From: a bacterium
GTDB lineage: Bacteria; Krumholzibacteriota; Krumholzibacteriia; JACNKJ01
Direction: 5' to 3'
Assembly (NCBI GenBank): GCA_014382085.1
Contig: JACNKJ010000166.1
Span: 1 to 16,294, forward strand
DNA: 16,294 nt
A model generated the notes under the pieces. That model did not search any database. It was not told where the DNA came from and saw only the letters and a program-made list of their open reading frames with translations. Shown here piece by piece: positions 8,714 to 15,076 of the stretch; positions within the stretch are counted from its first letter, which is position 1; every line of letters starts with the position of its first letter. The translations under genes and the position numbers were made by a program.

Positions 8714-10045
8714 TTACACGACTCCCTGATCCAGCATGGAATCAGCGACCTTGATGAAGCCGCCGATGTTGGCGCCCTTCACGTAGTCGATGTACTCGCC
8801 ATCCTTGCCATACTTCACGCAAGTCTCATGGATGTCGCACATGATCCTGTCAAGCTTCGCGTCGACTTCCTCGCGAGTCCAGTTCAGACGCATGCTGTTC
8901 TGACTCATCTCGAGACCGGAAGTGGCCACGCCACCGGCGTTGGCGGCTTTGCCAGGACCGTAGAGAATCTTGGCGGCCGTGAAGACTTCGATGCCTTCGG
9001 GCTCGGTGGGCATGTTCGCGCCTTCAGAGACACAGAAGCAGCCGTTGGCCACGAGCAGCTTGGCCTCGTCGGCGTTGATCTCGTTCTGAGTGGCGCTGGG
9101 AAGCGCGACGTCGCACTTGACTTCCCAAGGACGCTTGCCCTCGACGTAGGTGCAACCGAACTTCTCGGCGTACTCCTTGATGCGTCCGCGACGCACATTC
9201 TTCAGATCCATGACGAAGGCCAGCTTTTCACTGTCGATGCCTTCGGGGTCGTGGATGTAGCCGCCGCTGTCGGACATGGTGACGACCTTGCCGCCGAACT
9301 CGATGACCTTCTCGGTGGCGTACTGGGCCACGTTTCCGGATCCGGAGACGGTGACGGTCTTGCCCTTGAAGCTGTCGCCCCGAGTGGCGAGCATTTCACG
9401 GGCGAAGTAGACCTGGCCGTAGCCGGTGGCCTCGGGGCGAATGAGGCTGCCGCCCCAGTTCAGACCCTTGCCGGTCAGAACGCCGGTGAACTCGTTGCGA
9501 AGACGCTTGTACTGGCCGAACATGAAGCCGATCTCGCGACCGCCCACGCCGATATCACCGGCGGGAACGTCGGTGTTGGGGCCAATGTGGCGCTGGAGTT
9601 CGGTCATGAAGCTCTGGCAGAAGCTCATCACTTCATTGTCGCTCTTGCCCTTGGGATCAAAGTCGGAGCCGCCCTTACCGCCGCCCATGGGCAGAGTGGT
9701 CAGGCTGTTCTTGAAGACCTGTTCGAAGGCCAAGAACTTCAGGATGCCAAGATTGACGGTGGGGTGGAAACGCAGTCCGCCCTTATAGGGACCGATGGCG
9801 CTATTCATCTCAATGCGGAAACCACGGTTAACCTGAACTTCACCCTTGTCGTCGGTCCAGGGGATCCGGAATATGATGACGCGCTCGGGCTCGACCATGC
9901 GGTCGAGGATCTTGGCTTCTTTGTACTGAGGATTCTTCTCAACGAAGTCCCAGACCGATTCTACGACCTCGCGGACGGCCTGATGGAATTCTTTCTGCTC
10001 GGGGTTCTTTGCGATGACCCCATCCATGAACTTTTCTACGGACAT
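8714..10045 (-). CDS. gdhA: Glutamate dehydrogenase (NADP-dependent type)
   Basis: This 443-residue cytoplasmic enzyme interconverts 2-oxoglutarate plus ammonium and L-glutamate. The length and motifs match the hexameric, small-subunit, GdhA-like class. The catalytic lysine sits in LPMGGGKGGSDFDPKG (Lys124). The catalytic aspartate is Asp164 in VPAGDIGVGGREIG. The Rossmann turn is VSGSGNVAQYA (233-243). The strand-end segment SDSGG (258-262) resembles NADP-preferring members, so a biosynthetic role is likely, though cofactor choice is inferred. I chose ATG 10045 because AAAAGGAG lies just upstream on the minus strand and MSVEKFMDGV is a normal family beginning. An in-frame ATG at 10183 would add 46 residues of non-conserved sequence. 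It ends 20 bp from the bidirectional terminator and appears monocistronic. Confidence 0.96.
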   Translation of the reverse strand: MSVEKFMDGVIAKNPEQKEFHQAVREVVESVWDFVEKNPQYKEAKILDRMVEPERVIIFRIPWTDDKGEVQVNRGFRIEMNSAIGPYKGGLRFHPTVNLGILKFLAFEQVFKNSLTTLPMGGGKGGSDFDPKGKSDNEVMSFCQSFMTELQRHIGPNTDVPAGDIGVGGREIGFMFGQYKRLRNEFTGVLTGKGLNWGGSLIRPEATGYGQVYFAREMLATRGDSFKGKTVTVSGSGNVAQYATEKVIEFGGKVVTMSDSGGYIHDPEGIDSEKLAFVMDLKNVRRGRIKEYAEKFGCTYVEGKRPWEVKCDVALPSATQNEINADEAKLLVANGCFCVSEGANMPTEPEGIEVFTAAKILYGPGKAANAGGVATSGLEMSQNSMRLNWTREEVDAKLDRIMCDIHETCVKYGKDGEYIDYVKGANIGGFIKVADSMLDQGVV

Positions 10046-10149
10046 GGAGCAGCTCCTTTTCGGTTCAGTCGTGAGTAAAAGGGCCTGGGTCTCTGCCCCG
10101 GCAACGAAGAAAGAAAGCGATATGATTCGTGGAATGCAAGAGTGCCTAG

Positions 10150-10163
10150 TCCGATTTTTCGGA
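10150..10163. promoter_or_regulatory. Small palindrome upstream of gdhA
   Basis: TCCGA-TTTT-TCGGA is a perfect 5-bp inverted repeat with a 4-nt spacer, about 105 bp upstream of the gdhA start. It could be an operator or simply a chance palindrome; no convincing sigma70 promoter could be placed beside it. Confidence 0.25.
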
Positions 10164-10199
10164 AAGCTAAATGCTTGAATCAATGGGAGATATGGGAAA

Positions 10200-10219
10200 G
10201 CCCCCGCAGCCGCAGGGGC
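10200..10219 (-). terminator. Weak hairpin terminator after the Cys/Met PLP-enzyme gene
   Basis: GCCCC and GGGGC arms, extended inside by GC/GC across one mismatch, form a GC-rich hairpin 39 bp past the stop of the minus-strand gene at 10258. Only three T residues follow on that strand, so termination may be inefficient. Confidence 0.45.
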
Positions 10220-10257
10220 GAATTCCGGGATGCCGTTCCTTAAATATCCGAGAGGCG

Positions 10258-11667
10258 CTAAACCTTTGCCAGTCCTCGTTCTAGGTCGGCAATGATATCA
10301 TCGGGATGCTCGCCGCCCACGTTCAAGCGAATGAGGTTGGGCGGCACGTCGGCCATGCTTCGTGCCTCTTCTCCCAGCTGCTGATGAGTGCTGATGGAAG
10401 GAATGGTCGCCACCGATTTGATTCGCCCGAGATCGGTGGCCCTGAAGATCATTTCGAATCCGTCAAACATGCGACGCGTATCCTCGCCGCTTCCCTTCAC
10501 GCGGAAGCTCATGAGGTGACCGTAGCGATTCACCGGCGTGGCTCCATCGAGGTCGGAATCAACAAGGTACATGTAGCGACTTGCAAGATCGTGCAGGGGA
10601 TTGGAATTCAATCCCAGGTAATCAACCCGCTCGATCTTGGGATGATTCTCGAGCCACTCCGCCACGGTCTGCGAACTCTGGCTGACCAGATCCATTTTGC
10701 TGCGGAGCGTGCGCAGATCGTTGAGTACCAGCAAGGCCTGCATGGGATTCATGGAGGGACCGTTGTCGCGATAGGGCAGGAACTTCACCCAGGTGGCGAA
10801 GTCGGCGATCATTTCGGGCGGCTCCGTGACCTTTTCACTCACAAGATTCTTTCGACTCACAATCACGCCGCCCACACCCATTCCACTGGAGGTCAGACTC
10901 TTTGAAACCGAATGGATGACCACATCCGCGCCGTGGAGGAGCGGGCGCATAAGGGCGGGTGTGGCCACGGTGGCGTCCACGATAAGCGGAATGCCGTGGC
11001 GATGCGCGATTTCCGCCAGCTTCTCAATGTCGCAGAAGTTGATGGTCGGGTTGCTGGGAAGTTCGGCGTAGAGCAGGCGCGTGTGTTCATCGATCTGTGC
11101 TTCCCAAGCGGACAGATCAGTGGGATCGGGAACCCAGCGAACCTGCCGACCCTTCTCCACCTGCCTTACATTGAACTGCTGGAATGTGCCGCCATAGACG
11201 TGGGCCGACGAAACGAAATTGATGGGTTCGTCCGGCGCCTGGGAGAGCTTCACCAGGAAGGGTTCCACGGCGCTCATGATGGCGGACATGCCGCTGGACG
11301 TCACCACCGCGCTGGTTTCCAGGCCGCTTCCATATCCCTCAAGTAAGGCCAGAGCCCACTCAAGGTAATAGGTGGTGGGATTGGCGATTCGCGCATAGCA
11401 CCAGTTGGGAATGAGGTAGGCCAGCCCAGCTTCCATCTCGTCGGAATCGCGGTAGGCCTGACTGGTGGACATGTAAGCCGGCTCGATGATGGATCCCTGG
11501 TTCAAGTCCAGGGCCTCCCGCATGTCGTAGAGACCGTGCACGGATATGGTGTCGAAGCGACACTGCTTCATGCGTTTCACGCTCTCGGCGCGCCCCCGCA
11601 TGATCTCCTCGCCCTTCTTCACATACTCGTGGACTCCGGCGGTATAGGCGCTCAAATCGGTGCTCAT
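10258..11667 (-). CDS. Cys/Met-metabolism PLP-dependent enzyme (trans-sulfuration/sulfhydrylase family)
   Basis: This 469-residue cytoplasmic fold-type-I PLP enzyme belongs to the family of cystathionine gamma-synthase, O-acetylhomoserine sulfhydrylase and methionine gamma-lyase. Visible elements are YARIANPT (residues 91-98, the YxRxxNPT cofactor-phosphate contact), SSGMSAI (124-130), AELPSNPTINFCDI (201-214), VDATVATP (230-237, with Asp231 for the ring nitrogen), HSVSKSLTSSG with the Schiff-base lysine at Lys256, and a C-terminal TIPSISTHQQL. The N-terminus has about 35 extra residues before the usual core. The lysine loop (SKSLTSSGMGVGG) differs from the common TKYxxGH loop, so I would not assign metY, metB or metZ. 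The start ATG 11667 has GGAGGAGG upstream. A role in homocysteine or methionine synthesis is likely but inferred from the family; gdhA follows on the same strand. Confidence 0.85.
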   Translation of the reverse strand: MSTDLSAYTAGVHEYVKKGEEIMRGRAESVKRMKQCRFDTISVHGLYDMREALDLNQGSIIEPAYMSTSQAYRDSDEMEAGLAYLIPNWCYARIANPTTYYLEWALALLEGYGSGLETSAVVTSSGMSAIMSAVEPFLVKLSQAPDEPINFVSSAHVYGGTFQQFNVRQVEKGRQVRWVPDPTDLSAWEAQIDEHTRLLYAELPSNPTINFCDIEKLAEIAHRHGIPLIVDATVATPALMRPLLHGADVVIHSVSKSLTSSGMGVGGVIVSRKNLVSEKVTEPPEMIADFATWVKFLPYRDNGPSMNPMQALLVLNDLRTLRSKMDLVSQSSQTVAEWLENHPKIERVDYLGLNSNPLHDLASRYMYLVDSDLDGATPVNRYGHLMSFRVKGSGEDTRRMFDGFEMIFRATDLGRIKSVATIPSISTHQQLGEEARSMADVPPNLIRLNVGGEHPDDIIADLERGLAKV

Positions 11668-11832
11668 AGCGATTCCTCCTCCATTTTCACTGGTTATCCA
11701 GGATGAGGCAAGGATTAGGAGAAATCAAGGGTATCCGCAAATAAGTTTGGAAAAAAGAAATAGATGCCTAATAATCGAATGTCGTTTTAGCATCTTCCAA
11801 AGAATCAGAGGAATTGACTCGTTTAGGAGGCA

Positions 11833-11861
11833 TTGACCTGAATCCTTCTTGCGGATAAGAT
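11833..11861 (+). promoter_or_regulatory. Sigma70-type promoter for the TGS GTPase gene
   Basis: TTGACC (11833-11838) and TAAGAT (11856-11861) are separated by exactly 17 bp. Transcription would begin near 11868. That is after the first in-frame ATG (11866) and about 25 nt before the preferred ATG at 11893, so the promoter helps decide the start. Confidence 0.6.
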
Positions 11862-11892
11862 CAGCATGGACATCCAGGCATCAGAGGATTTT

Positions 11893-12894
11893 ATGCCCAC
11901 TAATCTCCCTCCCCAATATCACAAGATCGAAGACAAGTTCAAAGCCGCTCGGGATCCGGCCGAGAAGATCGCCCATTTGCGCGAGATGATGGCCATCATG
12001 CCCAGGCACAAGGGCACGGACAAGATCTGGGGCGAGCATCGTAAGAAGATGTCGCAGCTACAGGAACAGGTGGAGAACGCCAAGAAGAGCAAGGGTGGAG
12101 GGCACAATCCCTGGTTCGTTCACAAGGGAGACGAGCCGCAGATTCTCCTGCTCGGTGCGCCCAACAGCGGTCGCAGCTCAGTGGTGGCCGGCCTCACCCA
12201 TGCGAAAGCCGTGGTGGCGGAATTTCCTTACAGCACTCAATTGCCCTTGCCGGGCATGATGCCTTACAAAGATGTGCAGCTCGAACTGGTGGACACTCCC
12301 CCCATTGCAAACTTCCCCCTTGAGTCCTGGGTTCTTGATCAAGCGCGCAGCGCGGATGCCCTCGTGATTTTTGGCGATCTTTCGGCCCCGGATTGCTGCG
12401 ACATGCTTACGGGTATCATTTCCGCCCTCGAGGAGCGCAGTCTCTTTCCGGTGGAGTGGCCCGACAAGGATGATGAAGACAAGGCCACGAATCAACGCTG
12501 CACACTGCTGGCCTTGAACAAAGCGGATCACCCCGATGCGGAGGTGAATCTCGAGTTCTTGGACGAACTCATCGGCGACAGATATCCCCAGCTGATTTTT
12601 TCCGCCAATACCGCTGAAGGGCTTGAAGCATTCAGCGAGGCCGTTTGGAGCATGCTGCGCATGGTGCGCGTCTACACGAAAGCGCCTGGTAAAAAGGTTG
12701 AGGAGAAGGCGCCTTACATGCTGCCTCGCGGATCCACGGTGCTGGATCTTGCCGGCAAGGTTCACAGAGATTTTCTGGAGCAATTCGATTCAGCCAAGAT
12801 TTGGGGCTCGGGCAAGTTCGACGGTCAAACCGTGGATCGCGAGCACGTGGTGGAGGATGGCGACGTGGTGGAAATCCATCTGAAAAGTAGCTGA
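11893..12894 (+). CDS. TGS-domain GTPase (DRG/Obg-like) with altered P-loop
   Basis: This is a 333-residue cytoplasmic protein. Residues 1-70 are charged and helical (possible coiled coil). A G domain follows, with P-loop GAPNSGRS (88-95), a G3-like DTPP (134-137) instead of DTPG, G4 NKAD (209-212) and a G5-like SAN (237-239). The C-terminal 60 residues form a TGS domain (APYMLPRGSTVLDLAG through VEDGDVVEIHL). Relatives are translation- or ribosome-linked GTPases, so a role with RNA or ribosomes is plausible but not shown. The P-loop lysine is arginine (Arg94, codon CGC), which would normally weaken nucleotide hydrolysis. I prefer ATG 11893 over ATG 11866: AGAGGA lies just upstream, MPTNLPPQY is a family-like beginning, and the predicted transcript starts about 11868. 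The next gene lies 90 bp downstream on the same strand. Confidence 0.83.
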   Translation: MPTNLPPQYHKIEDKFKAARDPAEKIAHLREMMAIMPRHKGTDKIWGEHRKKMSQLQEQVENAKKSKGGGHNPWFVHKGDEPQILLLGAPNSGRSSVVAGLTHAKAVVAEFPYSTQLPLPGMMPYKDVQLELVDTPPIANFPLESWVLDQARSADALVIFGDLSAPDCCDMLTGIISALEERSLFPVEWPDKDDEDKATNQRCTLLALNKADHPDAEVNLEFLDELIGDRYPQLIFSANTAEGLEAFSEAVWSMLRMVRVYTKAPGKKVEEKAPYMLPRGSTVLDLAGKVHRDFLEQFDSAKIWGSGKFDGQTVDREHVVEDGDVVEIHLKSS

Positions 12895-12984
12895 AACCCG
12901 TTTGCGAATTCCCCGTAGCGCCTCGGTAACCCTTCCCGGCATGGGGAGGTCAAAGGACATGAATCCCCAGACCCGGAGGTTTGC

Positions 12985-13722
12985 ATGCAATACCTGAAGA
13001 GGAACAAGTCCATCGCGGTCTTGGCCGCCGCCGCTCTGATTTGCTTCACAGGAGGCGCGGCTTTGGCCGAGGAAGAAGTCGTGAAAGATGATTTTTGGGC
13101 CGATGAGGAATTCTTCGAAGACGATGATTTGTTTGAAGCCACCGGCAGCGGCGGAGGACCATCCATTACCTGGTTCGACATGGATTTCTCCACAATCAAT
13201 GAAGTCCTAGACGGAGAAGGACTGATGGAAGTGGCCGAGGATGCGCTTTATTGGGGCGGCGCCGGTTGGGGCGGCATGCGCACCGGCGAGCGCACCTTCG
13301 TGGCCATCGGAGGCGGTGGTTTCAGTGGAAGCGCCGAATCCAAGGCTGGAGGCGATCGCACCAAGTGGAGCCACAGTGGTGGCTATTTCTCCCTGAAGGG
13401 TATCTACGCAACTCATCCACGTATCTTTTTGGAAGGCGGGCTTCAGATCGGTGGCGGTGGCTCGCACATTTGGGCGGAGACCACCGAGCCCGACGGAGAT
13501 ATCGTCGTGAAGGTTCGCGGCAATCGAAACTTCATCTTACTTCGTCCTCAAGTCGGACTCGATATCCGCCTTGCCCGCTGGGTGGGCATTCTCGTGGAGG
13601 GTGGTTACTCGATGAGTTCGGGTAGCTGGAATCTCGACGGCAATGAAACACTCATCCAGGAATTGGATATGGACAAGAACGATGGCCCCTATGCCTCGGT
13701 GATGGTGAGGTTCGGAATCTAG
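12985..13722 (+). CDS. Secreted protein with acidic N-terminus and beta-barrel-like C-terminus
   Basis: I recognise no named family for this 245-residue protein. It has a signal peptide (basic MQYLKRNK, hydrophobic core to about residue 25, cleavage after ALA at 26-28). A strikingly acidic stretch follows at about 29-51 (EEEVVKDDFWADEEFFEDDD), then a Gly/Ser linker. The remainder alternates polar and apolar residues and is rich in Gly and aromatics (TFVAIGGGGFSG, GYFSLKGIYA, IFLEGGLQIGGG, FILLRPQVGLDIRLA, VGILVEGGYSM, YASVMVRFGI). It ends in a strand with terminal Phe-Gly-Ile, as small outer-membrane barrels often do. ATG 12985 follows GGAGG (12975-12979). It may be read through from the GTPase gene, since no terminator lies between them. 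A periplasmic beta-rich protein is the alternative. Confidence 0.65.
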   Translation: MQYLKRNKSIAVLAAAALICFTGGAALAEEEVVKDDFWADEEFFEDDDLFEATGSGGGPSITWFDMDFSTINEVLDGEGLMEVAEDALYWGGAGWGGMRTGERTFVAIGGGGFSGSAESKAGGDRTKWSHSGGYFSLKGIYATHPRIFLEGGLQIGGGGSHIWAETTEPDGDIVVKVRGNRNFILLRPQVGLDIRLARWVGILVEGGYSMSSGSWNLDGNETLIQELDMDKNDGPYASVMVRFGI

Positions 13723-13803
13723 GCGCTCGCGGTCTTCCCGCTTGCTCCGGTTCGGCCGGTCTAACACCAGCAAACCTCATCATATCATGCCGGCCTCACA
13801 AGT

Positions 13804-13910
13804 CGCTTCGCGGGAAGCCGCTTCGCTTTCCATAAGAACCCCCGACCACATGGTTCGGGGGTTTTTGTTGGCGACATGAATCGACGAGCGCAGCGACTTC
13901 CCGCGAAACG
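13804..13910. repeat. Imperfect 24-nt inverted repeat flanking a terminator
   Basis: The left arm (13804-13827) and right arm (13887-13910) are reverse complements at 21 of 24 positions, sharing the core TTCGCGGGAAG / CTTCCCGCGAA. They enclose the terminator at 13837-13866. This could be a REP-like element or a remnant of a small non-autonomous repeat. Confidence 0.6.
13837..13866 (+). terminator. Rho-independent terminator of the 12985 gene
   Basis: AACCCCCGA (13837-13845) pairs with TCGGGGGTT (13855-13863). The stem continues inward as CC/GG around an ACAT loop with one unpaired T. A T-run at 13862-13866 follows. It lies about 115 bp past the stop at 13722. Confidence 0.88.
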
Positions 13911-13976
13911 CAACTGCGGCAGGCAAGCTAAGTCGTGGTGGCAGGGTGCAGGGGGTTTCTCTTTAAGGGCAGCGAA

Positions 13977-14033
13977 GTGGCTCTCCGAGACGCGACATGC
14001 GAGTCTTCGAGCCGGAGCGCGAGGAGAGACCAC
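13977..14033. repeat. Bulged hairpin in the intergenic island
   Basis: GTGGCTCTCC (13977-13986) pairs with GGAGAG-A-CCAC (14023-14033), leaving a single unpaired A. Shorter complementary segments lie inside the loop. It could be a folded RNA or a DNA repeat; no promoter was found for it. Confidence 0.4.
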
Positions 14034-14041
14034 GAGCGCAG

Positions 14042-14068
14042 AAAAAAACCCCGCACCGAAGTGCGGGG
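14042..14068 (-). terminator. Strong UUCG-loop terminator of the left Cys-rich gene
   Basis: Read on the minus strand, CCCCGCAC-TTCG-GTGCGGGG is a perfect 8-bp stem with the stable UUCG tetraloop, followed by seven T residues (14048 down to 14042). It lies about 32 bp past the stop of the gene at 14100. Confidence 0.93.
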
Positions 14069-14099
14069 GTCAATTCCAAAACTAGTGAATCAAATGATA

Positions 14100-14762
14100 C
14101 TAGTAGAGGCTCTTGACGTTGGAGAAGGTGGTCTCCTCGGTCGCGGTGCCACAGGTCGTATCCAGAGTCACGTAGTCGACGAGCATGTTGTCGTTGGTGG
14201 CGATGTCGCAGTACAGCCAACCGAGGCAGAGCTCGGCGGTGGTGCCGCAGTAGGCGCCAACGTCAATCTGGCCCCAGAAACTGCTAGCAGTGTTCCAGGT
14301 ACCAAAAGTGTGCTCGCTGAGATCCATGGTGTGATCAAAGACGACGTTGCCATCGACGGTGACATACATGTAGCCACAGCCAGTGCCGACGTAGCCCATC
14401 CAGTACCAATCAAGGTACATGCCGTCGAAGAAGATCGACTGGCAGAAGCTGTTTTCGTTGGCATCGCCGCAGTAGCCGCCGAGCCAAGCAACGTTGATAC
14501 CGTCATAGGCGGGGTATCCCCAAACAGCGATGGGATCGAGAATCCAGAAACAGGTGGTGCTGGTGTAGCAGGTCCACGCGCTGGACGCATCGTCGCAGAT
14601 ACCATCTTCAAAGCTACCGTCATTCACGAGGCCAAGACGATCACCGATGGTGACGTTTTCGCCGGTACCAGGAAGCACGAGGCCATCCTTGGTGAGGGTG
14701 CCGGCGGTGGCGCTGGCAGCGAACGCGAGAGCGATGAGGACAAAAGTTAACTTCTTCAGCAT
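14100..14762 (-). CDS. Secreted ten-cysteine protein, left member of a tandem pair
   Basis: This 220-residue protein begins with a clear signal peptide (MLKKLTF, hydrophobic to about residue 18, cleavage near ATA-G). I cannot assign a named family. Ten cysteines (56, 65, 71, 98, 107, 129, 172, 179, 185, 204) suggest up to five disulfides in an exported protein. The segment order NDGSFEDG, then AYDGINVAWLGG, then YMYVTVDGNVVFD, W-x10-IDVGAYCGTTAELCL and NDNMLVDYVTLD resembles jelly-roll, galactose-binding-like sandwich domains that start N-x-G-F-E and end in a D-x-V-x-L/LD strand. That fold is my inference. ATG 14762 follows GGAGGAG. The gene has its own promoter and terminator, and its neighbour at 15077 is a close paralog (26 substitutions and one indel). 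Carbohydrate or surface binding is one possibility. Confidence 0.78.
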   Translation of the reverse strand: MLKKLTFVLIALAFAASATAGTLTKDGLVLPGTGENVTIGDRLGLVNDGSFEDGICDDASSAWTCYTSTTCFWILDPIAVWGYPAYDGINVAWLGGYCGDANENSFCQSIFFDGMYLDWYWMGYVGTGCGYMYVTVDGNVVFDHTMDLSEHTFGTWNTASSFWGQIDVGAYCGTTAELCLGWLYCDIATNDNMLVDYVTLDTTCGTATEETTFSNVKSLY

Positions 14763-14849
14763 GTTGCTCCTCCAGTTGAGTCATTATGCTTAGCAGAAAT
14801 GGTGCAATTAAAGACAGGACGCTTACAGGCTCCTGCCTTGGTAATACAG

Positions 14850-14879
14850 ATTCTACCATACCACTTATCGGCTATACAA
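14850..14879 (-). promoter_or_regulatory. Promoter of the left Cys-rich gene
   Basis: On the minus strand TTGTAT (14879-14874) and TAGAAT (14855-14850) are 18 bp apart, and TGG directly before TAGAAT gives an extended -10. The start would be near 14843, giving a leader of about 80 nt. Confidence 0.55.
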
Positions 14880-14914
14880 GATTGAACTTAAGCTAGAAAA
14901 TGAAACTTCCTGGG

Positions 14915-14928
14915 TCCGGTTTACCGGA
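14915..14928. promoter_or_regulatory. Palindrome upstream of the left Cys-rich promoter
   Basis: TCCGGT-TT-ACCGGA is a perfect 6-bp inverted repeat with a 2-bp spacer, about 60 bp upstream of the -10 box at 14850-14855. Its size suits a dimeric regulator, but only one copy is seen. Confidence 0.3.
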
Positions 14929-14950
14929 GGAATGAATACTAAGCAGGATA

Positions 14951-14982
14951 TAAAAAAGGAGCGACCCTGGGGGCCGCTCCTT
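14951..14982 (-). terminator. Rho-independent terminator of the right Cys-rich gene
   Basis: On the minus strand AAGGAGCG pairs with CGCTCCTT (14982-14975 with 14963-14956). An inner CCC/GGG helix lies across one mismatch, and a run of six T residues follows at 14957-14952. It lies about 95 bp past the stop at 15077. Confidence 0.88.
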
Positions 14983-15076
14983 CCGCAGGCTGGATTCCCG
15001 CGAATACTCAATTGGAGTTCCAGGTCTTGAGACCCAGATAGTACAACATGCTTTATTGCACCACTACACTACGCTA

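Larger units (their letters stand above)
13723..14099. other. Gene-free, repeat-rich region between two terminators
   Basis: No convincing gene lies here. The stretch holds a plus-strand terminator (13837-13866), a minus-strand terminator (14042-14068), a 24-nt inverted repeat around the first, a further hairpin at 13977-14033, and short direct repeats GCGACATG (13871, 13992) and ACGAGCGCAG (13884, 14032). The small open frames across it (for example 13876-14085 plus and 13785-14033 minus) have arginine- and alanine-rich, low-quality translations and run through the hairpins, so I treat them as chance. Confidence 0.7.
14763..15076. other. Intergenic region between the paralogs
   Basis: Reading leftward on the minus strand, it contains the 3' untranslated region of the right paralog, that paralog's terminator, a palindrome at 14915-14928, an A/T-richer promoter region and the roughly 80-nt leader of the left paralog. 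I see no gene in it. Confidence 0.75.

Noticed and set aside
8828..10078. A 416-codon open frame on the plus strand opposite gdhA
   Set aside because: It is fully antisense to a well-conserved gdhA. Its translation is a low-complexity mix of Gly, Ala, Val, Asp and Glu that mirrors gdhA codon bias.
10120..10146. Sigma54-like -24/-12 promoter upstream of gdhA (minus strand GGCAC...TTGCAT)
   Set aside because: The GG and GC elements are separated by 7 nt instead of the required 10 and the upstream T is missing, so it is a chance resemblance.
11668..11832. Possible SAM- or sulfur-responsive riboswitch before the PLP-enzyme gene
   Set aside because: The leader is long enough, but I could find no conserved SAM-riboswitch core or terminator-like expression platform in it.
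11866..11892. Upstream ATG of the TGS GTPase adding nine residues
   Set aside because: The predicted transcript starts at about 11868, the ribosome binding site fits the ATG at 11893, and the extra residues are not family-like.
13876..14085. Small open frame in the intergenic island
   Set aside because: It runs through a hairpin and a terminator, lacks a ribosome binding site and gives an Arg/Ala-rich translation unlike its neighbours.
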